This document shows, piece by piece, positions 37,734 through 46,950 of a stretch of DNA of 64,000 bases. Origin of the DNA: CAVVGB01 sp963747715 (GTDB lineage Bacteria > Actinomycetota > Thermoleophilia > Gaiellales > Gaiellaceae); NCBI GenBank assembly GCA_963747715.1, contig CAVVGB010000003.1, forward strand, positions 124,001 to 188,000, in the 5' to 3' direction. Under the pieces are notes generated by a model, which searched no databases, was not told the origin of the DNA, and saw only the letters and a program-made list of their open reading frames with translations. Position 1 is the stretch's first letter. Each line of letters starts with the position of its first letter. The translations under genes were made by a program, and so were the position numbers.

Positions 37734-37765
37734 GCCCGGGAGCGTAGTGGGTAAGTTGGCTGGCG

Positions 37766-38227
37766 ATGCCGACCGCTTCGCGACCGAATTTTCCCGCCAG
37801 CTACGGAATCGCTGAGGGCGCCGAGGGCCAGCTCGACTGGAGCTGGGCCGTCGAGCGCCTCATCGCCTCCCGGAACTACTGGGTCATCACGGCCGATGGG
37901 ACCGGGCGCCCGCACGCGTCTCCCGTGTGGGGGCTCTGGCTCGACGACGCACTCGTCTTCGGCACTTCACCCGACTCGCGGAAAGCCAAAAACCTGATTC
38001 GCGATCCCCGCGTCGTCGTGCACCTCGAGAGCGGAGACGAGGTCGTCGTGCTCGAGGGCAAGATCGAGCGCGGCCCGATCGACGATGGGATCGCAGACAT
38101 CTACAAGGAGAAGTACGACTTTCGGCCAGAGCCCGGCGAAGGCTGGTTCTGGCTGCGGCCGTCATCCGCGCTCGCCTGGACCGAGAGTGAGTACCCGAAG
38201 ACGGCGACGCGCTTCAGCTTCGATTAG
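37766..38227 (+). CDS. Pyridoxamine 5'-phosphate oxidase-family protein
   Basis: A 153-residue split-barrel protein. NYWVITADGTGRPHASPVWGLWLDDALVFGTS and KAKNLIRDPRVVVHLESGDEVVVLEG are the PPOX-family pattern for FMN or F420 binding. In actinobacteria such proteins are often F420-dependent reductases or haem-related enzymes; the exact reaction is not readable. Its stop shares a base with the gltX start (TAGTG). Confidence 0.75.
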   Translation: MPTASRPNFPASYGIAEGAEGQLDWSWAVERLIASRNYWVITADGTGRPHASPVWGLWLDDALVFGTSPDSRKAKNLIRDPRVVVHLESGDEVVVLEGKIERGPIDDGIADIYKEKYDFRPEPGEGWFWLRPSSALAWTESEYPKTATRFSFD

Positions 38228-39279
38228 TGGTCCGCGTTCGTTTCGCGCCCAGCCCGACCGGCTCGCTGCATCTCGGAAGCGCACTGACCGCCGTCGCCAA
38301 CCGGGCGTTCGCCGACGAGCAGGGCGGCGTGCTGATCCTGCGCATCGACGACACCGACGCCGCGCGAACCGATCCCGAAGCGGAGAAGGGGATCGTCGCC
38401 GACCTCGAATGGCTCGGCGTTCGCTGGGAAGAAGGGCCGGTTCGCCAGAGCGAGCGGGCCGAGTTGTACAGCGCCGCGGCGAAGCGCCTGCTCGACGACG
38501 GGCACGCGTACGAGGACGAGGGCGCGGTCCGCTTTCGCGAGGAGCGCCGGCCGACTCTGCTCCGGGCCGACGGACGCGCCACGTACCAGCTCGCGAGCGT
38601 CGTTGACGACCTCGACCTCGGCATCACGCACGTCATCCGCGGCAAGGACCACCTGGCCAATGCCGACCTGCACGCTGCGCTGTCACGCGCGCTCGGCGGC
38701 AAGCGCCCCGAGTACGTCCACCACGGGCTCATCCTCGGCCCGGACGGGACGAAGCTGTCGAAGCGCCACGGCGCGAGCTCGATCGCCGAGCTGCGCGAGG
38801 AGGGCATCCCGGCCGAGGCCGTGCGTTCCTATCTGCAGGAGCTCGGTCTGCCGCGCGGCGACGTGCACCTCGACCTCACACGCCTCAAGCGGCTGGCCGT
38901 CGAGGCGATCGGCGCTCTCTCCGACGAGGACCTTGCCGAACGGGTGGGCGCCCCACCCGCCTTCGCGCCCGCGCTGCGCGGCGCACGCGACCTGCGCGAG
39001 GCCGCGGCGACCGCCGCCGCGCTCGAGACTGCGCCCGGCGCCGCGGCTTCGACCTCGCCCGAGACGTTGACCCGTTTCCGCGAGCTCCGCGAGCGCGCCG
39101 ACGGCGAGCTCGAGGCGCGCGATGCGAAGGACATCCTCCGCGAGCTCAAGGCGGTCGGTGGCGACTTGCGCGCGCTGCGTCTCGCGCTTACCGGCGCGGA
39201 GCGCGGGCCCGAGCTTTGGACGGTGTTGCTCGCCCTTTCGCGCGACGAGACGCTGCGCCGCGTCGACGCGGCTCTTTAG
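38227..39279 (+). CDS. gltX: Glutamyl-tRNA synthetase, short form
   Basis: A 350-residue class I synthetase. RFAPSPTGSLHLGSALTAV is the HIGH region (HLGS), THVIRGKDHLANADLH follows, and KLSKRHG is the KMSKS loop. The family is usually 470-490 residues; here the C-terminal anticodon-binding cage is reduced to about 120 residues. The usual arginine of GxxRTA after HIGH is absent. KLSKR rather than KLSKQ and the position between ispF and cysS argue for the main GltX rather than GluQ. GTG 38227. Confidence 0.85.
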   Translation: MVRVRFAPSPTGSLHLGSALTAVANRAFADEQGGVLILRIDDTDAARTDPEAEKGIVADLEWLGVRWEEGPVRQSERAELYSAAAKRLLDDGHAYEDEGAVRFREERRPTLLRADGRATYQLASVVDDLDLGITHVIRGKDHLANADLHAALSRALGGKRPEYVHHGLILGPDGTKLSKRHGASSIAELREEGIPAEAVRSYLQELGLPRGDVHLDLTRLKRLAVEAIGALSDEDLAERVGAPPAFAPALRGARDLREAAATAAALETAPGAAASTSPETLTRFRELRERADGELEARDAKDILRELKAVGGDLRALRLALTGAERGPELWTVLLALSRDETLRRVDAAL

Positions 39280-40171
39280 CCAGTTCCGCGCGCATCGCCT
39301 CGACGGTGCCGAGGAACGAGGCGGCGGCTCCCGCATCGGCCGCGCGATCGCGGCGGCGAATGGCCACGATCTCGCGGCGCACGGGCTCGGCGTCGGCGAT
39401 CGGAACCTCGTGCAGCGTGCCCGCTGCGAGCTCGGTGGCGACCGCGGTCCTGGGCAGGAGGGCGATGCCGAATCCCTGCTCGACCATCTTCTTGGCCGCT
39501 TCGATGTTGTCGAGCTCCATCACGCCGACCGGAGTGATGCCTGCTTGGCGAAAGAGCGCGCTCGTGAGCTCGTAGTAGCTCGACGTACGGTCGAACAGGA
39601 TGAGCTGTTCGTCCTGAAGCATGTCCATCTCGATGCTCTTCGACCGCGAAAAGGCGTGATCCGGCGTGACGACGAGGACGAGCCGGTCCTCGTACAGGAG
39701 CGTGCTCTCGATCTCGGGGTGGCGCAGCGCCCGCACGAGCCCGACGTCCACGTGCTCGCCCAGCACCTGCGCGAGGACCTCCTCGGAATGGCCGGTGCGC
39801 ACGCTCACCGAGATGCGCGGATGGGTCGCCGCGAAGCGCTTGAGAACGACCGGAAGCACGTACGTGCTCACGGCCGGCGCGGCGCCGATCGCGAGCTGCC
39901 CTCCACCACCGCGCTCGAGCGCATCCACCTGGCCCCGTCCGTCCGAGAGCGTTTGGAGCGCGCGCACCGCGTACGGGAGGAAGGCGTGGCCGGCCTCGGA
40001 GAGACGCATGCCCCTCGAGGTGCGGATGAAGAGCGAGGCGCCGAGGTCGCGCTCGAGGGACTGGAGGCGGGCCGTGAGGGCCGGCTGACTGAGGAAGAGC
40101 CCCTCGGCGGCGCGGCTCACGCTTCCCTCGCGGGCAACCGTTACGAAGGCCTCCACCTGGGACAGGAGCAT
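39188..40171 (-). CDS. LysR-family regulator, probably of the glyoxylate shunt
   Basis: A 327-residue LysR protein. Residues 1-60 are the winged HTH (FVTVAREGSVSRAAEGLFLSQPALTARLQSLERDLG). The effector domain includes GHSEEVLAQVLGEHVDVGLV and LDNIEAAKKMVEQGFGIALLPR. It is divergent from malate synthase and isocitrate lyase, so these are its likely targets. A perfect T-N11-A box lies 5-21 bp before its ATG. The last 30 codons overlap gltX in the antisense direction and are Arg/Ala-rich, possibly a frameshifted end. Confidence 0.88.
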   Translation of the reverse strand: MLLSQVEAFVTVAREGSVSRAAEGLFLSQPALTARLQSLERDLGASLFIRTSRGMRLSEAGHAFLPYAVRALQTLSDGRGQVDALERGGGGQLAIGAAPAVSTYVLPVVLKRFAATHPRISVSVRTGHSEEVLAQVLGEHVDVGLVRALRHPEIESTLLYEDRLVLVVTPDHAFSRSKSIEMDMLQDEQLILFDRTSSYYELTSALFRQAGITPVGVMELDNIEAAKKMVEQGFGIALLPRTAVATELAAGTLHEVPIADAEPVRREIVAIRRRDRAADAGAAASFLGTVEAMRAELAKEPRRRGAASRRAKGRATPSKARARAPRR

Positions 40172-40175
40172 GAAG

Positions 40176-40192
40176 GATAGACCATATCTATC
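40176..40192. promoter_or_regulatory. LysR box (T-N11-A inverted repeat)
   Basis: GATAGA-CCATA-TCTATC is a perfect inverted repeat with the T-N11-A layout expected for LysR operators. It ends 5 bp upstream of the LysR ATG, in the intergenic region facing the malate synthase operon. A weaker related half-site pair (GATCGCATTGATAG) lies about 20 bp further. Confidence 0.75.
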
Positions 40193-40249
40193 GCGGCGAT
40201 CAAAAGAAACGATCGCATTGATAGCTCCGCCGCGCTTTACGATCGTCGG

Positions 40250-40411
40250 ATGGGCTACTTAACCCAGATGGAGACCCGTGGTGCGACGCTCGACCGTGCG
40301 GCGCCGGACAGCGCCCAAAGTGAAGAGCTCGGGGACGAGCTCGTGACCAGCGCCGAGCTTTCCGAGTGCACCTGTCCCGACTGGTGCGCCCGCGACCACG
40401 ACCGCGACTAA
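40250..40411 (+). CDS. 53-residue Cys-rich small protein (DUF6907-like C-terminus)
   Basis: ATG 40250 to TAA 40409-40411 encodes an acidic peptide ending SECTCPDWCARDHDRD. The C-x-C-x3-C with Trp and DHD resembles the short CPxWCxxDH motif of DUF6907-type actinobacterial proteins. It is the first gene downstream of the LysR operator, and its stop is one base from the aceB GTG, so it probably is cotranslated with malate synthase. Function unknown. Confidence 0.55.
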   Translation: MGYLTQMETRGATLDRAAPDSAQSEELGDELVTSAELSECTCPDWCARDHDRD

Positions 40412-40412
40412 C

Positions 40413-41957
40413 GTGACGGCCGTGACCACTCAAGGCGTCGAGATCGGGGCGCCGGTCGAAGGCCGCGGCAGCGAGATCCTGACGCCGGAGGCGCTCGCCT
40501 TCGTCGCGAGCCTTCACCGCAGGTTCAACGCGAAGCGAGTCGAGCTGCTGTCCGCGAGAGCGGAGCGGCAAGCGCGGATCGAGGCCGGCGAGATGCCGGC
40601 CTTTCTTCCGGAAACGCGGTCTGTGCGCGAGGGTGACTGGACGATCGCGCCTGTTCCGGCCGACCTGCAGGACCGCCGCGTCGAGATCACCGGCCCGGTT
40701 GACCGCAAGATGATGATCAACGCGCTCAACTCCGGCGCCCGCACGTTCATGGCGGACTTCGAGGATGCGAACTCGCCGACGTGGACGAACGTCGTCGAAG
40801 GCCAGGCGAACCTCTCGGACGCCGTCGCGCGCTCGATCAGCCTCACGACTCCGGAGGGAAAGGAGTACCGCCTGAACGACCAGGTGGCGGTGCTCATCCC
40901 ACGCCCGCGCGGCTGGCATCTCCTCGAGAAACACGTCGACGTCGACGGGGAGCCGATCTCGGCGAGCCTCTTCGACTTCGGGCTGGCGCTTTTCCACAAC
41001 GCGCAGAGGCTGCTGGACTCCGGCTCCGGGCCCTATTTCTACCTGCCGAAGCTCGAGAGCCACCTCGAGGCGCGCCTCTGGAACGAGGTGTTCGACGCCG
41101 GCGAGGCCGAGCTCGGTCTTCCACGAGGCAGCATCAAGGCGACCGTCCTCATCGAGACGATCCTCGCCGCCTTCGAGATGGAGGAGATCCTCTACGAATT
41201 GCGCGACCACGCGGCCGGCCTCAACGCGGGTCGCTGGGACTACATCTTCAGCGTCATCAAGAAGTTCCGGGACCGGCCCGACTTCGTGCTTCCGGATCGC
41301 GCGCAGGTCACGATGACCGTGCCGTTTATGCGCGCGTATACGGAGCTGCTGGTCAAGACCTGCCACCGGCGAGGCGCGCATGCGATGGGCGGCATGGCCG
41401 CGTTCATCCCGAGCAGGCGCGACCCGGCCGTCAACGAGGTCGCGCTCGCCAAGGTCCGAGAGGACAAGGTGCGCGAGTCGACGGACGGCTTCGACGGAAC
41501 CTGGGTGGCGCACCCCGATCTCGTTCCCGTCGCCATGGAGGTGTTCGACGACGTCCTCGGTCAGCGGCCTAACCAGGTCGAACGGCTGCGCGAAGAGGTC
41601 GATGTCGAGCCCGGCGACCTGCTCGACGTGCGTATTCCCGACGGCGACGTCACCGACGAGGGCGTGCGCGCCAACGTCGAGGTGGGCACGGAGTACCTCG
41701 AGTCGTGGCTGCGCGGAGTGGGCGCCGCGGCGATCAACAACCTCATGGAGGACGCAGCGACGGCCGAGATCTCGCGGTCGCAGATCTGGCAGTGGCTTCG
41801 GCACGGGAAGATCGAGCGCGACCGTGTGCGCTCGCTCGTGTCTGAGACCGGTGACGGCGGTCGCTGGGCCGATGCGCGTGCCGTCTTCGAGGAAGTCGCC
41901 CTCTCCGAAGACCTCGCTGAGTTTCTGACCCTTCCCGCCTACGAGTACCTGGAGTAG
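40413..41957 (+). CDS. aceB: Malate synthase A
   Basis: 514 residues. GARTFMADFEDANSPTW is the family signature, and SIKATVLIETILAAFEMEEILYEL and MGGMAAFIPSRRD match the active-site segments. It condenses glyoxylate with acetyl-CoA to malate. Together with aceA directly downstream (3 bp gap) it forms the complete glyoxylate bypass for growth on acetate or fatty acids. GTG 40413 or GTG 40422 are both possible. Confidence 0.95.
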   Translation: MTAVTTQGVEIGAPVEGRGSEILTPEALAFVASLHRRFNAKRVELLSARAERQARIEAGEMPAFLPETRSVREGDWTIAPVPADLQDRRVEITGPVDRKMMINALNSGARTFMADFEDANSPTWTNVVEGQANLSDAVARSISLTTPEGKEYRLNDQVAVLIPRPRGWHLLEKHVDVDGEPISASLFDFGLALFHNAQRLLDSGSGPYFYLPKLESHLEARLWNEVFDAGEAELGLPRGSIKATVLIETILAAFEMEEILYELRDHAAGLNAGRWDYIFSVIKKFRDRPDFVLPDRAQVTMTVPFMRAYTELLVKTCHRRGAHAMGGMAAFIPSRRDPAVNEVALAKVREDKVRESTDGFDGTWVAHPDLVPVAMEVFDDVLGQRPNQVERLREEVDVEPGDLLDVRIPDGDVTDEGVRANVEVGTEYLESWLRGVGAAAINNLMEDAATAEISRSQIWQWLRHGKIERDRVRSLVSETGDGGRWADARAVFEEVALSEDLAEFLTLPAYEYLE

Positions 41958-41960
41958 CCA

Positions 41961-43205
41961 ATGGATCGCTGGACCGGTATCGAGCGCCCGTACACCGACG
42001 ACGACGTCAGTCGCCTGCGCGGCTCGGTCCACGTCGAGCACACGCTCGCCAAGCTCGGCGCGGAGCGCCTGTGGAGCCTGCTGAACAGCGAGGATTACGT
42101 TGCAGCGCTCGGCGCGATGACCGGCGGTCAGGCGGTTGAGATGGTCAAGGCCGGCCTAAAGGCGATCTACGTGAGTGGCTGGCAGGTCGCCGCCGACGCG
42201 AATCTCTCCGGGGAGACGTATCCCGATCAGAGCCTTTACCCGGCGACCAGCGTGCCCGCTCTCGTGCGGCGCATCAACAACGCACTCAGACGCGCCGACC
42301 AGATCGAGTGGGCGGAGGGAGAAAGCCACGGAAACTGGTTTGCGCCGATCGTCGCCGACGCCGAAGCAGGCTTCGGCGGCGCGCTGAACGCATTCGAGCT
42401 CATGAAGGGCGCCATCGAAGCGGGCGCCGCCGGCGTCCACTTCGAGGACCAGCTCGCTTCCGAGAAGAAGTGCGGGCATCTGGGTGGCAAGGTGCTCGTG
42501 CCGACGGCGCAGTTCGTCCGGACCCTTGCTGCGGCGCGCCTCGCGGCGGACGTGTGCGGTGTTCCCACGATCTTGCTCGCGCGCACCGACGCGCTGAGTG
42601 CGACGCTCCTGACGAGCGACGTCGACGAGCGCGACCACGACTTCATCTCCGGCGAGCGGACGGCCGAGGGCTACTTCCACGTCGAGGGCGGCCTTCCCTC
42701 CGCGATCGCACGCGGGCTCGCGTACGCGCCGTACGCCGACCTCATCTGGTGCGAGACCTCCACGCCCGACCTCGACGAGGCACGCGAATTCGCCGATGCC
42801 ATCCACGAGCGCTTCCCGGGCAAGTTGCTCGCGTATAACTGCTCCCCGTCGTTCAACTGGAGGATGCATCTCGGCGACGACGAGATCGCCGGCTTCCAAC
42901 GTGAGCTCGGGGCGATGGGCTACAAGTTCCAGTTCGTGACGCTCGCCGGCTTCCACGCCCTGAACGCTTCGATGTTCGACCTCGCCAGCGGTTACCGCGA
43001 GGAGGGCATGAGCGCGTACGTCCGTCTACAGGAGCGGGAGTTCGAGCTCGAGAGCGAGGGCTATACCGCAACGCGCCACCAGCGCGAGGTCGGCGCCGGC
43101 TATTTCGACCTGATCGCGCAGGCGGTCGCCGGTGGTCAGAGCTCGACGCTTGCTCTCGAGGGGTCGACCGAAGCGGCGCAGTTCGACGGCAAGTCGCGGC
43201 GCTAG
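41961..43205 (+). CDS. aceA: Isocitrate lyase
   Basis: 414 residues with the catalytic KKCGHLGGK loop, metal-binding FEDQLASEKK, VSGWQVAADAN and YNCSPSFNW, all diagnostic. It splits isocitrate into glyoxylate and succinate. It starts 3 bp after aceB and is co-oriented, so it is in the same operon under the divergent LysR regulator. Confidence 0.96.
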   Translation: MDRWTGIERPYTDDDVSRLRGSVHVEHTLAKLGAERLWSLLNSEDYVAALGAMTGGQAVEMVKAGLKAIYVSGWQVAADANLSGETYPDQSLYPATSVPALVRRINNALRRADQIEWAEGESHGNWFAPIVADAEAGFGGALNAFELMKGAIEAGAAGVHFEDQLASEKKCGHLGGKVLVPTAQFVRTLAAARLAADVCGVPTILLARTDALSATLLTSDVDERDHDFISGERTAEGYFHVEGGLPSAIARGLAYAPYADLIWCETSTPDLDEAREFADAIHERFPGKLLAYNCSPSFNWRMHLGDDEIAGFQRELGAMGYKFQFVTLAGFHALNASMFDLASGYREEGMSAYVRLQEREFELESEGYTATRHQREVGAGYFDLIAQAVAGGQSSTLALEGSTEAAQFDGKSRR

Positions 43206-43210
43206 GCCCG

Positions 43211-44287
43211 CTAGCGCCACTCGATATCGGCCGCGTGCACGGGGATGCGAACGGCGTCCGGGCGCGAGTCGGAGTTGAAGAACTCGGTCTCCGCAGTGCG
43301 GAAGACGTAGACGCTTCCGCCGGTGGCGACCGCCGTCCAGCGCTCGTCCGGTGACCAGGCGGCGTGGTTGCCGCTCGCGATCGGGTTGCGCGCCAGCAGC
43401 CGACCGTCCGAATCGACGAAGGTGAGGCCGCGGAACGCGCTCCCGTGCACGGCGAGGTAGCGGCGAGCGGGGCTCGCAAGGAGCTCGCCGAAGTTCGTGT
43501 TGCCGACGGGCTCGCCCACCAACTCGCGGCCTTCGAAGACTGCGAGCACGTCGTACGTGCTCCCAGGCTGATCGCGCACCTGCGCACGGATGAGGAGCGC
43601 CACGCGGCTCCGGCTCAGCCAGATGGCCTGCCGGATCGATGGTGCTTGGAGGACCCGGAGCTCCGTGCTTTCCGCACGCAGCGCGGGGGCCAGGTCCTCG
43701 GCGCCAAGAATCGGTTGGAGACACCCGGGCGGGCCCTCCACGCAGGGTGGCCGAAAGGCGAAGAACGCTCCGCCGCGTGAGGCTGTGAACGTGCCGTCGG
43801 GCCGCCACGCGGGCGCGCAGAAGCCGGGCTCGCGTCCCGTTTCCTGCCCGGTCCGGCCGACCAAGACGACGCGGTTCCCCTGGCAGACCGCCGACGTGCG
43901 TCCGTCCGGGCTCCACGCGATGCCTCCGCCGAAACGAACGACGCGCCTCGAATCCGGCGCGACGGTGAAATCGCACTGCTCGGCCTGCGTGTTCGAGTCG
44001 AGCACCCAGCGCAGGCTCGGCAGCGACAGGGCGCGCAGGCGGCAGTCCTCGTCGGTCATGAAGAGGGTCCCGATCACCCCCGACGCCCGCAGGCGTCGCT
44101 GCACCTCAGCGCGGTCCTCGATCTCCGGCTCGAGCGAGATCGTCTCGACCTCGACCTGCTGCTCATCTGTCGAGGTCGACCGGGAGGTGGCGATGCTCGT
44201 GCCGCGCAGGGCATCGAGCGCGGCGAAGAGGCCCAGGAGGGCGACGGCGGCGACGACCACGAGGCTGGCCGGACGCATCTCCCGCAC
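43211..44287 (-). CDS. Hypothetical membrane-anchored beta-propeller-like protein
   Basis: 358 residues with an N-terminal membrane anchor (LVVVAAVALLGLFAALDAL). Repeats such as IAWSPDGRTSAVCQG, APAWRPDGTFTAS and AAWSPDERWTAVATGG resemble TolB/WD-type propeller blades. Several Cys residues suggest an exported domain. GTG 44287 or ATG 44278 may be the start. It is convergent with aceA and divergent from the PRC-barrel gene. Function unknown. Confidence 0.65.
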   Translation of the reverse strand: MREMRPASLVVVAAVALLGLFAALDALRGTSIATSRSTSTDEQQVEVETISLEPEIEDRAEVQRRLRASGVIGTLFMTDEDCRLRALSLPSLRWVLDSNTQAEQCDFTVAPDSRRVVRFGGGIAWSPDGRTSAVCQGNRVVLVGRTGQETGREPGFCAPAWRPDGTFTASRGGAFFAFRPPCVEGPPGCLQPILGAEDLAPALRAESTELRVLQAPSIRQAIWLSRSRVALLIRAQVRDQPGSTYDVLAVFEGRELVGEPVGNTNFGELLASPARRYLAVHGSAFRGLTFVDSDGRLLARNPIASGNHAAWSPDERWTAVATGGSVYVFRTAETEFFNSDSRPDAVRIPVHAADIEWR

Positions 44288-44333
44288 AACGATACGGATG
44301 GTTCGGCTTTCCGTGGCGGGGTAGTCACGGACC

Positions 44334-44934
44334 GTGCAGCGTGCATCGTGGACGTACGAGGTCCCGCCGGCGGGTTCCGACGCCGTCGGCCTGGAGGATT
44401 ACGAGGTCGAAACGGCCACCGGTGAGGTCGTCGGAAAGGTGAAGGTGCTTCTCTCGCGCGGGGCCGACTTACTCGTGGTCGTCGAGGGCGGTCTGCCGCC
44501 GGCGGTGCGAGACGTCTGGGCCGTCCGCTGGGACGACGTCCGCGACGTCGATCACGACTCGCTGAGAGTTCATCTGCGGCAAGGCGCTCACGACCGCGCC
44601 CTCGAGCTCGAGCCGTCCGAAGCGGTGGAGGGACGCGAAGCCGAGGCGACCCGCGTGACGGACGTCCCGGGACGACGTGACTGCGCAGTCGGCGCCTCGC
44701 GGGCCCGACCGACAGCCCGACCTACCTCGATCGCGCTCGCGCTCGGCTTGCTCGGCGTTTTCAGCGCGCTCGCGGTCGTGGCAGTCGGCTCCAGAGAGGC
44801 GGTCGACATGGGGCCCCTGGTGGGCGTTGGCCGTCGTGCCTGTCCTTCTGCTTCGCGCTGTCCGGGATCTTCGCCTACCGCTTCTTCCGTCGGCCGAGCC
44901 GAGCCTCGGTAGCGGACTCCGTCGGGCCGGTTAG
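44334..44934 (+). CDS. PRC-barrel-like domain protein with C-terminal membrane helices, frameshifted
   Basis: The first frame encodes about 155 residues. A beta-rich start (GLEDYEVETATGEVVGKVKVLLSRGADLLVVVEG) like a PRC barrel is followed by a charged segment and one membrane helix (IALALGLLGVFSALAVVAV). The next frames give WGPWWALAVVPVLLL, then ALSGIFAYRFFRRPSRAS, which read as a second helix and tail. Two extra bases (near 44808 and 44868) would join them. The exact end is uncertain. It directly precedes cysS. Confidence 0.5.
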
Positions 44935-44944
44935 TGTCCGGCCG

Positions 44945-46234
44945 GTGCAGCTCTACAACTCGCTCACGCGCCGCAAGGAGGAGCTTCCGCCGCCGCCGGG
45001 CCCGATCGGCATCTACGTCTGCGGGCCGACCGTCTACCAGCGCATCCACATCGGCAACGCCCGGCCATACGTCGTCTTCCTGTGGCTCAAGCGCTGGCTC
45101 GAGTTGCAGGGCTACGACGTCAAGCTCGTCGAGAACATCACGGACGTGAACGACAAGATTTACGCCGCGGCTGCCAAGGAAGGAGTCGCGAGCGCACGGC
45201 TGGCCGAGCAAACGACTCGTTGGTACGTCGAGGACACCGACGAGCTCGGTCTCGGCCGTCCCGACGTCGAGCCGCTCGCAACCGAGACGATTCCCGAGAT
45301 CGTCGCGCTGATCGAGGAGCTGGTCGCCCGCGAGCTCGCCTACGAGGCCGGCGGGGACGTGTACTTCCGGGTTGCGCGCTTCCCCGAGTACGGCACGCTC
45401 TCGGGCGTGCAGCTCGACGAGATGGTCGCGCAGGACGACGACGTGAGTGACTTGAAGGAGGATCCGCGGGACTTCGCGCTCTGGAAGGCGACGAAGGAGG
45501 GCGAGGACACGTCGTGGGAATCGCCCTGGGGTCGCGGCCGTCCTGGGTGGCACATCGAGTGTTCCGCAATGGCGGAGAAGCATCTCGGCGCCGAGTTCGA
45601 GCTGCACGGCGGTGGCCTCGATCTTCGCTTTCCGCATCACGAAAACGAGTTGGCGCAGTCACGCGGTGCCGGACGCGCGTTCGCGCGCAGGTGGGCGCAC
45701 AACGGCCTGCTCGAGCTGGCCGAGGAGAAGATGTCGAAGTCGGTAGGCAACATCGTCACGCTCCGCGAAGTGCTCGACACGTACGGGCGCGACGCAATCC
45801 TTGTTCTCTTCGCCGGTGCGCACTACCGCAGTCCGCTCGAGTACTCGGACGATGCGATGGAGGACGCGCGCAAGGTGGGGGCGGACTTCCGCACCGCCTT
45901 CCGGGTGGCCGCCGAGCGTCCCGCGTCCGGTTGGGACGAGTTCGCAGCCGCGCTCGACGACGACTTCAACACTCCGGCGGCCCTCGCCCTGCTGCACGAG
46001 TGGCGAGCCGCCGGGCAAAGAGACCTGCTCGAGCGCGGGGTGGCCGTGTTCGGTCTCGAGCTCGAAGGTGCGGATGAGGCGCCCGAGCAGGTTCGGCGGT
46101 TGGCGCAGGAGCGCCAAGCGGCACGCGAGCGAGGGGACTTCGAGAGCGCCGACCGCTTGCGGGCCGAGATCGACGGGATCGGCTGGGAAGTCCAGGACGT
46201 CGCAGACGGCTTCCGGCTCGTGCCGAAGACGTGA
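44945..46234 (+). CDS. cysS: Cysteinyl-tRNA synthetase
   Basis: 429 residues. YVCGPTVYQRIHIGNARPYVVF holds the zinc Cys and the HIGH motif (HIGN), ENITDVNDKI follows, GWHIECSAM and HHENE complete the zinc site, and KMSKSVGN is the KMSKS loop. It charges tRNA-Cys. GTG 44945. It overlaps rlmB (GTGA). Confidence 0.96.
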   Translation: MQLYNSLTRRKEELPPPPGPIGIYVCGPTVYQRIHIGNARPYVVFLWLKRWLELQGYDVKLVENITDVNDKIYAAAAKEGVASARLAEQTTRWYVEDTDELGLGRPDVEPLATETIPEIVALIEELVARELAYEAGGDVYFRVARFPEYGTLSGVQLDEMVAQDDDVSDLKEDPRDFALWKATKEGEDTSWESPWGRGRPGWHIECSAMAEKHLGAEFELHGGGLDLRFPHHENELAQSRGAGRAFARRWAHNGLLELAEEKMSKSVGNIVTLREVLDTYGRDAILVLFAGAHYRSPLEYSDDAMEDARKVGADFRTAFRVAAERPASGWDEFAAALDDDFNTPAALALLHEWRAAGQRDLLERGVAVFGLELEGADEAPEQVRRLAQERQAARERGDFESADRLRAEIDGIGWEVQDVADGFRLVPKT

Positions 46235-46950
46235 CCGTTACGCGAGACCTGGTCTACGGGCGCCGGCCCGTGCGCGAGGTCGTGCGCGCGGGCAAGCGCC
46301 AGATCCTCGAGCTGCTGGCGACCGAGCGTGCGCTTGCCGCGGAAGCATGGCTTCGCGAGGTGAAGGGCGTCCGCCTGCAGGTTGCGCGGGAAAGCAGGCT
46401 CAACGATGCCGCGGGAACACGAGAGCATCAGGGTGTCGTCGCGTTCTGCGAGCCGTACCGCTACGCGGACGCGTATGAGCTCGTGGCGGGGGAGCGCCCC
46501 CTCGTCGTCTGTCTCGACCAGGTGACCGACCCGCACAATCTCGGTGCCGTCTGTCGCAGCGCCGAGGGCGCGGGCGCCGACGGCGTCGTCGTGCTCGAGC
46601 ACCGCTCCGCGCGCGTGACGGCGGCGGTGAGCCGCGCCTCCGCGGGCGCCGTCGAGCACGTCCCGGTCGCGGTTGTTGCGAACCTGGCGACGTACCTCGG
46701 GCAGGTCAAGCGAGACGATCTCTGGGTGTGGGCGGCGTCGGGGGATGCGAAGACCCCCGTCTGGTCGGCCGACTTCATGGGCGGGACGATCCTCGTGTTC
46801 GGGGCCGAAGGGCGCGGCCTGCGGCCCGGCGTGCGCCGGGCCTGCGACGACGCCTTCGCCATTCCGCTCGCGGGCCAGGTCGAGTCACTGAACGTGAGCG
46901 TCTCTGCCGGCATCGCGCTCTTCGAGGCGGCCCGGCAGCGGCGCGCCTAG
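46231..46950 (+). CDS. rlmB: 23S rRNA (guanosine-2'-O-)-methyltransferase RlmB
   Basis: 239 residues of the SpoU/TrmH family. LVYGRRPVREVV starts the substrate-binding domain, and DQVTDPHNLGAVCRSAEGAGADGVV, FGAEGRGLRP and IPLAGQVESLNVSVSAGI are the SPOUT motifs 1-3 of the trefoil knot. It methylates G2251-equivalent in the peptidyl-transferase centre. It follows cysS with overlap. In Bacillus mrnC lies between; it is absent here. Confidence 0.94.
   Translation: MTVTRDLVYGRRPVREVVRAGKRQILELLATERALAAEAWLREVKGVRLQVARESRLNDAAGTREHQGVVAFCEPYRYADAYELVAGERPLVVCLDQVTDPHNLGAVCRSAEGAGADGVVVLEHRSARVTAAVSRASAGAVEHVPVAVVANLATYLGQVKRDDLWVWAASGDAKTPVWSADFMGGTILVFGAEGRGLRPGVRRACDDAFAIPLAGQVESLNVSVSAGIALFEAARQRRA

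Noticed and set aside
40200..42041. 613-codon open frame antisense to malate synthase
   Set aside because: Shadow frame of aceB with shadow-type composition, no start context and no family resemblance.
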